NCBI GenBank assembly: GCA_039198225.1
Contig: JBCCTQ010000003.1
Location: 62,001-126,000, forward strand
Reading direction: 5' to 3'
DNA: 64,000 bases
Origin: JASJAR01 sp039198225
Lineage (GTDB): Bacteria > Pseudomonadota > Alphaproteobacteria > Rhodobacterales > Rhodobacteraceae
Every line of letters begins with the position of its first letter. The first letter of the stretch is position 1. Below the pieces are notes generated by a model. That model saw nothing but the letters and a program-made list of their open reading frames with translations. It did no database searches and was not told the DNA's origin. The position numbers were made by a program, and so were the translations under genes. Below, piece after piece: positions 27,021 through 35,691 of the stretch.

Positions 27021-27989
27021 CTACTTGGTCTTTATCGTTGCAATGCCATCGGCATGTGATTTCAGGATCTCCTGGGTCTGCGACCAAATCGGATCGTCGT
27101 CGTAGAGATGGGAATACAGAAATGCCGACGTAACCCGCTGAACGACGGCAAGACGATCCGGGTCTTCGTCTCCGGTCTCTTTCGCATCGTATCCGGCCAT
27201 CCCGCCAAGTCCGTGTTTTCCGCCCACAAGGCTCAGCAGGTTTTTGGCGCCGGGGCCATCCTCATAGGCCGCCCGATACCACTCCGGGCCGCGGACAGTC
27301 ATGAATGGGTTCAAATCTTCGTCGCCAACGACAACAAGTGACGGTGTCGTTAGGTGGGAATAGTCTGGATTGAGCTCCGAGAAGTTTTCCCGCGCGAAGT
27401 CACTGAGGTCGTCGCCACCCCGTCCCGGAGGCGCGAGCATCACGCCGGCCTTAATCCGCGGTTCGATGACGGACACGTCGGCGTCTTCGGGTCGCTTCGA
27501 ATCCGTGAGCCTTGCACCGAGCAGCATTGCAACGGTTTGACCGCCCATCGAGTGCCCCACAGCGGCGATCCGATCATGATCGAGGCGATGGTCGAACAGC
27601 GGAGTCGCGCTTTCAATCTCATCCAGTTGATCGATGATGTGCTTCATTTCATTGATGCGCATGCGCCAGAAGAGCGGTGCACCCGGCTGCTCGTGAGACA
27701 GTCCACCAATCTTCGAATTGGCGTGGGTTGGCTGGATCACAGCGTAACCCTGGCCTGCTAGGAAGGATGCCAAAGGCCCGTAGCCATCTTTCGACGGCAG
27801 ATAGAGCGAAGGCCCGTCCCCGTGCGAGAGCAGCACGATAGGAAGGTCTATGCCTTCGATGGGCGCTGTGATCCGCATCTCAAGCGGTTGCGGACGGAAC
27901 GGCGCATCCAGGATCACGGGATCAATTGAGATGGTTTGCACAGGCGAGCGCATCGGCAGATGGCGTGCCTTTTCGATGAGTCTGTTCAT
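27021..27989 (-). CDS. Alpha/beta hydrolase (dienelactone/PAF-acetylhydrolase-like)
   Basis: A 322-aa serine hydrolase. The oxyanion region is LPIVLLSHGDGPS, the nucleophile elbow is AAVGHSMGGQT, and SLVVVGDEDLNPF and GGKHGLGGM fit the acid and His parts of the triad. The spacing resembles the PAF-acetylhydrolase/chlorophyllase-like group. The substrate is unknown. The start at 27989 is uncertain because no clear Shine-Dalgarno site precedes it. It diverges from a TetR gene with three palindromes between them, so it is probably the regulator's target. Confidence 0.8.
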   Translation of the reverse strand: MNRLIEKARHLPMRSPVQTISIDPVILDAPFRPQPLEMRITAPIEGIDLPIVLLSHGDGPSLYLPSKDGYGPLASFLAGQGYAVIQPTHANSKIGGLSHEQPGAPLFWRMRINEMKHIIDQLDEIESATPLFDHRLDHDRIAAVGHSMGGQTVAMLLGARLTDSKRPEDADVSVIEPRIKAGVMLAPPGRGGDDLSDFARENFSELNPDYSHLTTPSLVVVGDEDLNPFMTVRGPEWYRAAYEDGPGAKNLLSLVGGKHGLGGMAGYDAKETGDEDPDRLAVVQRVTSAFLYSHLYDDDPIWSQTQEILKSHADGIATIKTK

Positions 27990-28046
27990 GGGTCTATCTT
28001 GATTGGGGTGTTCAGTTTGGTCCGGATCAGCTAACCGTCATTAAGT

Positions 28047-28113
28047 GGAACATCGTTCCGTAAAATTACATGGAACGCCGTTCCGCTTAAGTCAATAACC
28101 GGAACGGCGTTCC
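28047..28113. promoter_or_regulatory. Three GGAAC-N3-GTTCC operator palindromes
   Basis: Three 13-nt palindromes of the form GGAACNNNGTTCC occur at 28047-28059 (ATC), 28072-28084 (GCC) and 28101-28113 (GGC). Their starts are 25 and 29 nt apart. They fill the gap between the hydrolase gene and the TetR gene. They are the likely binding sites for that regulator, controlling both genes. Confidence 0.85.
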
Positions 28114-28139
28114 GAAAATGATTTTGAAGACGGAGTAAT

Positions 28140-28721
28140 ATGAACGACACAAAGAACGAGCGGGACGCTAACCGGGCATTGCGCGCAGACGCCGCCCGCA
28201 ACGAGGATGCCGTTCTACAAGCCGCCAAAGAGGTTTTCATGCAGTCTGGTGTGGATGCCCCGGTTCGCGAAGTGGCCAAACTCGCTGGCGTCGGCGTCGG
28301 CACGCTTTACCGCCGTTTCCCGAAGCGCTCCGATTTGATCAAGGCAGTATTTCGTAGAGAGATCGACGCCTGTGTTGACGCTGCGCGAGACCTAGAGGCG
28401 TCGCTCGACCCAGCCGATGCCGTCGCCGAATGGCTGATGCTCTACGCCGGTTTCATGGGAACCAAGAAAGGCCTGGCAACTGCGCTCCACTCGGGCGACG
28501 AGGCCTATGCCGACTTGCCCAGTTACTTTCGGGAACGTTTTGAACCCGAATTGGCACGTTTACTAGAGCGCGCGAAAAAGGCGAATGCCCTTCGCGCTGA
28601 CTTGAAACCTTACGACCTGATGCGTGCCATCGGAAACCTCTCCATGGCAGAAGGCGAAGATAGAGACGCGCATGTGAAACAGATGGTGTCGTTAGTGATC
28701 AACGGGCTTTTGAAGCGCTGA
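28140..28721 (+). CDS. TetR family transcriptional regulator
   Basis: A 193-aa TetR-type repressor. The N-terminal helix-turn-helix is PVREVAKLAGVGVGTLYRRFPKRSDLIKAVF at about residues 39-69; the rest is a helical ligand-binding domain. ATG 28140 follows CGGAG. It is divergent from the alpha/beta hydrolase, with three matching palindromes in between. It most likely represses the hydrolase gene and itself until a ligand binds. Confidence 0.88.
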   Translation: MNDTKNERDANRALRADAARNEDAVLQAAKEVFMQSGVDAPVREVAKLAGVGVGTLYRRFPKRSDLIKAVFRREIDACVDAARDLEASLDPADAVAEWLMLYAGFMGTKKGLATALHSGDEAYADLPSYFRERFEPELARLLERAKKANALRADLKPYDLMRAIGNLSMAEGEDRDAHVKQMVSLVINGLLKR

Positions 28722-29675
28722 TCGCCAATGTCTACGTGGCTCCCGACACAGCGCTTTATATGATGAGGAAAGCCCTTGTTGGCGCACCCGCAGCGAAAGC
28801 TCAGTCGTGACCAAGACCTGTGATAGGAATGCCGCTTTGGGGTTCCTCAAGAAAGCAATGCGCGGGCACGATTCATAAGGCGGTGATCGCAACCGACAAA
28901 CTTCGATCCTATGGGCCCGCTCTGAAGGAGATTTAATCAGACAACCAAAAGGAAACGCGGCTATGGCTCAATAATTGGGTTGAAAACTCACACCTACCGT
29001 TCCGACGAAGAGAACGAGTAATGATCCGAATTCGGCGGATGAGCAGTCTTCAGAAATTCGCCACCGTCCATGCCTCCATCCATAGCCAATCCAACCGGAA
29101 CCGACCGCTCATCACCACTCGAGGTCACTCCACGAAGACTAGAACCGCCGCTGTTTCGGAATTGCGCGCTCTTTGCGCGTCATAAGGCCCAACTATCCTG
29201 CCTTAGCTGAAACCGGCTCGAATTAGTCTGGCAACACAGCCAGACCACAACTGTCTTTCTTTGGGGTCAAAGCCGGACGCACGATGGGTCCAGCAGGTCG
29301 CCATATGCAGTTCATAGCATGCAAGATGAGCAAACGAATGCGGTTGCGTGCCATTCCAAATCCCCCTCTCGTGGCCCGTTTTATAGCCCCTCTTTAGGAA
29401 GAAAGGACACGACCGCCGATAGAAAGTGCCAACGCGCGGCCCAGCATCATTTCGTGACAATTTGCCGATTGTGCTCCTTAGGGTAATTTTCCGAGAGCAT
29501 CACAGCACTGACCGCCTTGACCGAGCCAACGCCCCTAACACCAACGGAGGCGCTGGCACGCATGTCCCTTTCTGAAAACCTGGCGCTCTTCACGCGTCCG
29601 TGTCGAGAGTTGGCGGTTCGGTCAACTACTATGGATCTACCGTCATTCGCGGCGATCAAGTCACTTGCTAGGTGA
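28722..29675. other. Long non-coding or decayed stretch
   Basis: Nearly 1 kb without a supported gene between the TetR gene and the homocysteine methyltransferase. Minus-strand open frames at 29203-29460 and 29447-29719 have no ribosome-binding site and no recognisable motifs. The composition is uneven. It may hold gene remnants from past rearrangements. Confidence 0.4.
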
Positions 29676-29698
29676 TCCCTATCAAAACCAACTAGGGA
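29676..29698 (+). promoter_or_regulatory. Possible Shine-Dalgarno-masking hairpin
   Basis: TCCCTA (29676-29681) can pair with TAGGGA (29693-29698), which overlaps the GGGAG ribosome-binding site of the following GTG start at 29707. The stem is only 6 bp, so this is a weak suggestion of translational control. I could not match the upstream region to a known SAM or SAH riboswitch. Confidence 0.3.
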
Positions 29699-29706
29699 GC
29701 CAGGCT

Positions 29707-30663
29707 GTGAGCACGCCAAAGTACCGTACCAAACTGCCTCAACTTACCGATACACGGCTTCTGACCGACGGTGGTATCGAGACCACGCTGATTTTTCACG
29801 AAAAGATCGATCTACCCTATTTTGCCGCCTTCACCCTGCTCGAAACCGAAGAGGGCACGGCCACGCTGAGGCGTTACTATGAGCGCTATATTGACGTGGC
29901 ACATCGGCAGAACACTGGGCTCGTCCTAGACTCGGCAACATGGCGGGCCAGCCGGGATTGGGGTCAATTGTTGGGGTATGATGCAGAGGCTTTGGCGGCG
30001 TTGAACGCCAAGGCGATCGATCTGCTGTTCGATCTTCGCTGGAACCATCAACGGGCCCACCCATTTGTCATCAGCGGCAACATTGGTCCGCGCGGCGACG
30101 GCTATGTCGCCGATGAACTGCTGACGTCGGCTGAAGCGGCCGAATATCACGCCGATCAGATCGCCGTGTTCGCCCGCTCCGGCGCGGACATGGTCAGCGC
30201 CATTACAATGACCCATGCGGGAGAAGCCGCGGGAATTGCTCAAACTTGCGCCAAGTACGGGATGCCTCTCGCGCTAGCCTTCACAGTAGAAGTCGACGGG
30301 CGCCTCCCCAGCGGCCAGACTTTGGGCGATGCCATCGCCGAGGTGGACGGCGACGGCTCTGCAGCGCCAAGCTACTACATGATCAATTGCGCGCATCCGG
30401 ACCACTTCTTTGATGTCATTGATCCCGGATCACCGTGGGCGTCACGCATTCGCGGACTGCGCGCCAATGCGTCACGTCAGAGCCATGAAGAGCTCGACAA
30501 TGCCGAGACCCTAGACGACGGCGATCCGCTGGAGCTGGCGCGGGATTACGCCCGCCTCCTCGACTGGCTTCCAAACCTCCGGGTGTTTGGTGGCTGTTGC
30601 GGAACCGATCATCGCCATATCGAGGCCATCGGCGCAAGCTGCATCGGCGCGCCAGTCTGCTGA
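29707..30663 (+). CDS. Homocysteine S-methyltransferase family protein
   Basis: A 318-aa zinc methyltransferase of the MHT/BHMT family, which moves a methyl group from a sulfonium or betaine-type donor to homocysteine. Motifs are LTDGGIETTLIF, ISGNIGPRGDGY, and the zinc ligands in MINCAHPDHF and the C-terminal GGCCGTDHRH. GTG 29707 after GGGAG is chosen; the frame upstream reads non-conserved sequence. It opens a run of plus-strand sulfur and redox genes. The methyl donor cannot be assigned. Confidence 0.88.
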   Translation: MSTPKYRTKLPQLTDTRLLTDGGIETTLIFHEKIDLPYFAAFTLLETEEGTATLRRYYERYIDVAHRQNTGLVLDSATWRASRDWGQLLGYDAEALAALNAKAIDLLFDLRWNHQRAHPFVISGNIGPRGDGYVADELLTSAEAAEYHADQIAVFARSGADMVSAITMTHAGEAAGIAQTCAKYGMPLALAFTVEVDGRLPSGQTLGDAIAEVDGDGSAAPSYYMINCAHPDHFFDVIDPGSPWASRIRGLRANASRQSHEELDNAETLDDGDPLELARDYARLLDWLPNLRVFGGCCGTDHRHIEAIGASCIGAPVC

Positions 30664-30778
30664 TATATAATCGAAATTCCTAGCCACCTTCAGCCACGAC
30701 CGTTCCGGCATGCCTGAAAGGGCAGGATATCTGCGCGGCTATGTCCAGCCGCCAAATTTACCAAGAAAGAGAAACGAC

Positions 30779-31453
30779 ATGAACTCTAAACTTATTTTCG
30801 CTGTGGCCATGGCCGCATCACCTGCCTTCGCCGAAGATGTCGCTTTTGACGTCACCTTTCGCAATCACGTCGAGGACGGACTGAACGAACAGGATGTCTA
30901 TGTCCTTGGAGATGGCGGCGTTGTGCGCCCCGGTCCCGACCTGACCAACCTCGACGCGATCCTCTTCGCATCGGCTGAACCGCAGGCGCATGCGCCCGGC
31001 GATCCCGATGCAACGGGTCCATTTCCGAAGGGAGCCACCCTTGACGTCATGCTGAGCGAATGGCTCAGCGCGTCGGGCGCGGGGCAATACCATTGCGAGA
31101 ACGGCGAAGGCCACTTGCAGGTGGAGTTCGAAGATCTCGTACCGAACGGTGTCTATACCATTTGGCATTTCTTCATGGCCAATGGTGCGACCGCCCCCTT
31201 CATCGGTACGTTCGATCTTCCCATCGGGGCCTTCGACGGCAGCCAGTCGGTCATTCGGGCCAATGCCGAGGGGGCGGCGACGTTCGACCAGACCTTTGCG
31301 GATTGTCTGCAACTGAGCGGGCCACAGCTGATGGCCGGGTTGGCGCTCAATTGGCACAGCGACGGTCAGACCTACGGCGTTCTGCCCGGCATGTTCGGCC
31401 ACAACGCCCATATCCAGCTCTACACCGACCTTCCTGCCCAACCGGGCAGCTAA
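30779..31453 (+). CDS. Secreted protein of unknown function
   Basis: A 224-aa protein with a short signal peptide (MNSKLIFAVAMAASPAFA|EDV). The mature part looks beta-rich and has two Cys. It includes VPNGVYTIWHFFM and MFGHNAHIQLY, reminiscent of small cupredoxin-like or CHRD-like exported domains, but I cannot place it. ATG 30779 follows AAGAGA. It sits between the methyltransferase and OsmC genes; a strong hairpin follows it. Confidence 0.65.
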   Translation: MNSKLIFAVAMAASPAFAEDVAFDVTFRNHVEDGLNEQDVYVLGDGGVVRPGPDLTNLDAILFASAEPQAHAPGDPDATGPFPKGATLDVMLSEWLSASGAGQYHCENGEGHLQVEFEDLVPNGVYTIWHFFMANGATAPFIGTFDLPIGAFDGSQSVIRANAEGAATFDQTFADCLQLSGPQLMAGLALNWHSDGQTYGVLPGMFGHNAHIQLYTDLPAQPGS

Positions 31454-31459
31454 CCGAGA

Positions 31460-31497
31460 CGCGCCGGGCCGCATCCCAGAGGATCCGGCTCGGCGCG
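31460..31497 (+). promoter_or_regulatory. Large intercistronic hairpin
   Basis: CGCGCCGGGCCG (31460-31471) pairs with CGGCTCGGCGCG (31486-31497) with one G-U. After one C-C mismatch, ATCC and GGAT extend the stem around a CAGA loop. There is no T-run. It probably stabilises the upstream mRNA or sets differential expression within the cluster. Confidence 0.7.
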
Positions 31498-31526
31498 CCA
31501 GGCATTGGATCTAGAAAGGACAACAC

Positions 31527-32090
31527 ATGACACAGGCACAAACGTCCCCAGTGGATAACGGTGTTGATTTGGCCGCGCTCCTCGATGCGCGCACCGCACT
31601 CGAAGGCGCGCCGGAAGCCGCTCAATTCACATGGCGGACCAGTTGCGAATGGGTCGAGGGCGTCCATAGCCGTTCGATAATCGAGAGCTTCTTCGGCCTT
31701 GGCGAAGAACAAAAGCACACCAAAGCGTTCACCATTGAGGCCGACCATCCGCCGCAATTCTCTGCATCCGACGAAGGCGTGACGCCGGTCGAGCTGGTGT
31801 TGAGCGGCCTTGCAAGCTGTTTGACGGCAGGCATTGCGAGCGTGGCTCAGAACCGCGGCATCCAGCTTCACGCCGTCAAGGCAAGCGTTGAAGGCGACAT
31901 GGACCTCGCCGGCATTCTCGGGATCGACAGCGACGTCCGGAACGGCTTCCACGCCATCCGGGTCAATTTCGATATCCGTGCCGATGCGACGGAGGACGAG
32001 ATTGCTGCCCTCGTGGCGCAGTCGCAAAAGCGGTCGGCTGTTTTCGACATCATCACCAACCCCGGAAACGTGACCGTCACGGTCGGGTGA
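31527..32090 (+). CDS. OsmC family protein
   Basis: A 187-aa member of the OsmC/Ohr superfamily, thiol-dependent peroxide-handling proteins. The central helix VELVLSGLASCLTAGIASVA carries one conserved Cys. The second Cys of classic OsmC is replaced: the segment reads QKRSAVFDIITNPGNV. Another Cys lies early (RTSCEW). It may therefore act with an external thiol. SD AGAAAGGA precedes ATG 31527. The cluster context suggests dealing with reactive sulfur or peroxides. Confidence 0.82.
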   Translation: MTQAQTSPVDNGVDLAALLDARTALEGAPEAAQFTWRTSCEWVEGVHSRSIIESFFGLGEEQKHTKAFTIEADHPPQFSASDEGVTPVELVLSGLASCLTAGIASVAQNRGIQLHAVKASVEGDMDLAGILGIDSDVRNGFHAIRVNFDIRADATEDEIAALVAQSQKRSAVFDIITNPGNVTVTVG

Positions 32091-32111
32091 GACCCGGATC
32101 GCCGAAAAAAA

Positions 32112-32146
32112 GCTGAGGCGGCCAGAGCACTTGCGGTTGCCTCAGC
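32112..32146. terminator. Hairpin between OsmC and flavoprotein genes
   Basis: GCTGAGGC (32112-32119) and GCCTCAGC (32139-32146) form a perfect 8-bp stem. On the minus strand it is followed by seven T, as in an intrinsic terminator; on the plus strand only GTCCTT follows. It could block antisense transcription, or act as a partial terminator or stabiliser in the plus direction. Confidence 0.5.
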
Positions 32147-32181
32147 GTCCTTAACCCACGGAATGCGGAAGGAGCTCGGTC

Positions 32182-33408
32182 ATGCCGGATGCGCATGCAA
32201 TCATCATTGGGGCCGGTCAATGCGGTCTCGCCATGAGCCGCGAGCTTACGTCCCGCGCGATCGATCACATTGTCTTGGACCGCGGTAAGGTGGGGCAAAG
32301 CTGGCGATCCGAGCGGTGGGACAGCCTAAGGATGCTGACCCCCAATTGGGCCAACCTGCTCCCCGGCATGACCCATTCAGAGCCCGACGGCTACATGACA
32401 TCGGGGAATTTCGTGGCACAACTCGAAGCATTTGCCGCCGTGTCGAAGGCCGAAGTCCGGACCAACACACGGGTCGAACGCATCGCCCAAAGAGGCGGGT
32501 TGTTCGAAGTGCATTGTGACACTGGAGTTCTGATCGCCCGTTCGGTTGTGCTCGCAACGGGTGCTGCTTCGCGGCCGATTGTGCCGAAATTTGCGCATTT
32601 GATGCCGGACGAGATCGTCCAGATCACACCGGATAAATACCGCGCCCCGTCGGATCTGCCCAAGGGAGAAGTGCTTGTGGTGGGTGCGTCGGCCACGGGC
32701 GTTCAATTGGCGCATGAGCTGCGTCTTGCCGGACGGGACGTCACATTGGCCGTTGGCAACCATGTCCGCCTCCCGCGGAGGTATCGGGGCCGAGATATCG
32801 AACACTGGCTGCACGCTACGGGTGTTCTCGATCAAACGACCGACGAGCTTCATGATCTCGGGCGCGCTCTAAAGCTGATCTCACCTCAGTTGATGGGCGG
32901 GCGGGACGATGTCGATCTCAATGCACTGCAAGCGCTTGGGATAAAGGTGGTCGGGCGGCTGGCGGCGGCCAGAGATGGCACCGCCCTTTTCTCGGGCGGA
33001 TTGGCCCACCTGGCGACCGCGGCCGATCTCAAGATGCATCGCTTTCTCGATCTGACCGATGCTTGGATTGAAGAGAATGGCGTCATCGCACCTCCCCCGG
33101 ACCGGCCCGCGCCCACCGCCTTGCCTGCCGATCCGGCGCTGTCACGGTCACTTGAGGACGGGACGATACGGTCGGTGATCTGGGCGACGGAGTTCGCTCC
33201 AGACTTTTCGATCCTCGATATGCCCGTCTTCGACCGCCGTGGGCGCTTGGTGCACAACGGTGGCGTGTGCGCCATGCCAGGACTTTACGTGCTGGGTCTG
33301 CCGTTCCTGCGGCGGCGGAGATCACACCACATTTCCGGAGCCGCAGCTGACGCGCGCGACCTCGCAGACCATCTCGCTTCGCAAATTAAAGGCCGGGCTG
33401 CGGCCTAG
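32182..33408 (+). CDS. FAD-dependent NAD(P)-binding oxidoreductase (CzcO/flavin monooxygenase-like)
   Basis: A 408-aa flavoprotein. The FAD Rossmann motif is AIIIGAGQCGLAMSRELTSR, followed by DRGKVGQSWRSERWDSLRMLTPNW, as in the CzcO/YUC-like monooxygenases. A second nucleotide motif is LVVGASATGVQLAHELRLAG, and the last part includes VIWATEF. It probably uses NAD(P)H and O2 to oxidise an S- or N-containing substrate. The neighbouring genes favour a sulfur compound, as inference. Confidence 0.85.
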   Translation: MPDAHAIIIGAGQCGLAMSRELTSRAIDHIVLDRGKVGQSWRSERWDSLRMLTPNWANLLPGMTHSEPDGYMTSGNFVAQLEAFAAVSKAEVRTNTRVERIAQRGGLFEVHCDTGVLIARSVVLATGAASRPIVPKFAHLMPDEIVQITPDKYRAPSDLPKGEVLVVGASATGVQLAHELRLAGRDVTLAVGNHVRLPRRYRGRDIEHWLHATGVLDQTTDELHDLGRALKLISPQLMGGRDDVDLNALQALGIKVVGRLAAARDGTALFSGGLAHLATAADLKMHRFLDLTDAWIEENGVIAPPPDRPAPTALPADPALSRSLEDGTIRSVIWATEFAPDFSILDMPVFDRRGRLVHNGGVCAMPGLYVLGLPFLRRRRSHHISGAAADARDLADHLASQIKGRAAA

Positions 33409-33430
33409 CTAACCAACCCTGGATAGAGCC

Positions 33431-34981
33431 ATGTATAAAGATATCGACACAAAGGAACGGGCCGAGGACCGAAGACGAAATGCGCCGCCGAACCGCCTGA
33501 AATCCTCCATCCTCGAGACCATTGGGCAAACTCCCACCGTGAAGTTGAATAAGGTCGGTCCGGCCGAAGCGAACATCTTCGTCAAACTCGAGGCGTTCAA
33601 CCCGATGGGCTCGATCAAGGACCGGATGGCCCTCGCTGTGATTGAGGCCGCCGAACAGTCCGGCGACCTCCAGCCCGGGCAAACCGTGATCGAGGCGTCC
33701 TCCGGCAATACCGGTATCGGGCTGGCGATGGTCTGCGCACAGAAGGGCTATCCCCTCGTTATCGTGATGGGAGAGAATCTCAGTCTCGAACGGCGGCGCC
33801 TGCAGCGCTTTTTAGGCGCGAAAGTCGTGCTGACATCTGCATCGGCACGCGCCACGGGCATGTTTCGGGTGGCCGAGGCTTTGGCCGAAGAGCATGGCTG
33901 GTTCTTTTGCCGGCAGTTCGAGAACGAGGCCAATGCGACTGCGCATCAGGACACCACGGGTTTGGAAATCCTGTTGGACTTCGCCGACAGACGTCTTGAT
34001 GCGTGGGTCAGCGGGTTTGGAACGGGCGGCACGCTAAAAGGAACCGCACGGGCTTTGAAGCTTGCGAGCCCCAAAACCGAAATCGTGGCCGTGGAGCCAG
34101 AAAACTCCGCGCTCCTGTCGAGTGGGATCGAACAACTCCGCCGGGCGGACGGCGCTGCATCCCGCAGTCACCCAAATGCCCGTGCGCACCCAATCCAGGG
34201 CTGGTCACCGGATTTCATTCCGAAACTGGCCGAGGACGCCATGGCCAAAGGACTGATCGACCGGATCCAACCTGTGTCCGGCGCAGACGCACTGCGTGTC
34301 ACCCGCGACTTGGCACGACGCGAGGGGATCTTTTGTGGCATCAGCGGCGGAGCCACAGTCGCCGCAGCGTTGGCCTTCGCAGAAACCGCACCGGCCGGTG
34401 CTAACATCCTCGCTATGGTGCCAGATACCGGCGAGCGGTACCTCTCGACGCTCCTTTTCGACAGCGTTTCCGATGAAATGTCGGCCGAGGAGGACGCAAT
34501 CCTGTCGTCCGTTGAAATCGCTGCACCGAAACCCGCAAGGGCATCTGTGGCCCCGATTTCTCGGCCCGCCGTCGAGTTCATTGCCAAGACACTGGCGGAC
34601 CGAGATGCACCCATAGTCATGTTCGGATTTGAATGGTGCGAGTTCTGCTGGTCAGTGCGGCGTTTGTTTGACCGCGCGGACGTGCCTTTCCGCTCTATCG
34701 ACGTGGACAGCGCGGAGTTTCGGCAAAACGATTGGGGCGGCGAGGTTTTGCGCGCGCTCTTTACTCATACCGGGCTTCGGACCGTCCCCCAGGTCTTTGT
34801 GGCCGGAGAACTGGTGGGCGGGGCCACGGAGGTTCTTTCAGAGTTCAGCAGAGGGACGTTGCAGGCGCGCCTCGCGGACCTGCCGAAACCAATCGCGGCC
34901 GGTCCGGTGGAGGACCCGATGGGATTGCTTCCCAACTGGATACGGAAACCCGCCGTAAAGCCGCGGAAGACCGCCAAATGA
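33431..34981 (+). CDS. Cysteine synthase fused to a glutaredoxin domain
   Basis: A 516-aa two-domain protein. Residues ~20-335 are a fold-type II PLP enzyme: NPMGSIKDRMA carries the PLP Lys, EASSGNTGIGLAM binds the substrate, VSGFGTGGTLKGTARAL holds the phosphate, and CGISGGATVAA follows. After a linker, residues ~385-480 form a glutaredoxin with the CxxC site WCEFC and TVPQVFVAGELVGG. The PLP part should make or handle cysteine from O-acetylserine or a related compound; the Grx part could reduce or deliver sulfur. It overlaps the GNAT gene by 4 nt. Confidence 0.88.
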   Translation: MYKDIDTKERAEDRRRNAPPNRLKSSILETIGQTPTVKLNKVGPAEANIFVKLEAFNPMGSIKDRMALAVIEAAEQSGDLQPGQTVIEASSGNTGIGLAMVCAQKGYPLVIVMGENLSLERRRLQRFLGAKVVLTSASARATGMFRVAEALAEEHGWFFCRQFENEANATAHQDTTGLEILLDFADRRLDAWVSGFGTGGTLKGTARALKLASPKTEIVAVEPENSALLSSGIEQLRRADGAASRSHPNARAHPIQGWSPDFIPKLAEDAMAKGLIDRIQPVSGADALRVTRDLARREGIFCGISGGATVAAALAFAETAPAGANILAMVPDTGERYLSTLLFDSVSDEMSAEEDAILSSVEIAAPKPARASVAPISRPAVEFIAKTLADRDAPIVMFGFEWCEFCWSVRRLFDRADVPFRSIDVDSAEFRQNDWGGEVLRALFTHTGLRTVPQVFVAGELVGGATEVLSEFSRGTLQARLADLPKPIAAGPVEDPMGLLPNWIRKPAVKPRKTAK

Positions 34982-35691
34982 TCGCTATCTACCCAGATAC
35001 GCGACTTGCAGAGCGAATACTGGATCGGCCTGTTTGGGCTGCCTTGTCGACCCGACAGGCCCATCTCTGCGACAAAACAGGCCGCGCATGCGCTTTTAAT
35101 CGTAGCGTTGCCCAGTTTGCCGCCACCGATCCGCAAGCAGGCCCCGAAGTTGGCGACCTAGCGCGCGTCGCCACCGGCCGCCCAGAGGGACTGGTCCTGA
35201 TGCAAGCAGACCGCGTCCGCGGCGGGCGCGGTCTAGAGGTTGTGGAAACGCTTGCGGGCGTGCAGATGGTCGCAACTGGCCGTTTTCATTCAGCCGAGCA
35301 CCCCGGCATTGCAGCGCTGTGCCCCGGCGATATCCCCGCCATTTTGTCTCTGGTCGCTCTGACCAAACCGGGCCCCTTTAAGCGACGGACTTTGGAGACC
35401 GGTCGGTATTACGGGATAAAGGCGAATGGACACCTGATTGCGGTTGCGGGCGAGCGCATGAAATTGCCCGGCCACACGGAGATCAGCGCCGTCTGCACCC
35501 ACCCAAGCTTCCGTGGCCGCGGTCTCGCCGGAAAACTGACGCAGCATGTCGCTCAGAAGATCATCGAGCGGGGTGAGACGCCGTTTCTGCACACCTATGC
35601 CAGCAACACGTACGCAATCGCGTTATACGAAAGCCTCGGCTTTGAACTGCGCCAGAACATGCACATCATCCGATTGGTCGCGAATCCATGA
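34978..35691 (+). CDS. GNAT family N-acetyltransferase
   Basis: A 237-aa protein whose C-terminal half is a GNAT fold: EISAVCTHPSFRGRGLAGKL is the acetyl-CoA loop, and NTYAIALYESLGFELRQNM is the family end. The N-terminal ~100 residues are less typical. ATG 34978 overlaps the stop of the cysteine synthase-glutaredoxin gene, which suggests coupling. It might acetylate a cysteine-related product, but the substrate is unknown. Confidence 0.82.
   Translation: MIAIYPDTRLAERILDRPVWAALSTRQAHLCDKTGRACAFNRSVAQFAATDPQAGPEVGDLARVATGRPEGLVLMQADRVRGGRGLEVVETLAGVQMVATGRFHSAEHPGIAALCPGDIPAILSLVALTKPGPFKRRTLETGRYYGIKANGHLIAVAGERMKLPGHTEISAVCTHPSFRGRGLAGKLTQHVAQKIIERGETPFLHTYASNTYAIALYESLGFELRQNMHIIRLVANP

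Noticed and set aside
29460..29706. SAM or SAH riboswitch before the homocysteine methyltransferase
   Set aside because: I could not find the conserved core of any known SAM/SAH riboswitch; only a weak 6-bp hairpin at the ribosome-binding site was kept.
29203..29719. Two minus-strand frames of 85 and 90 aa
   Set aside because: No Shine-Dalgarno sites or familiar features, and the second overlaps the start of the homocysteine methyltransferase gene.
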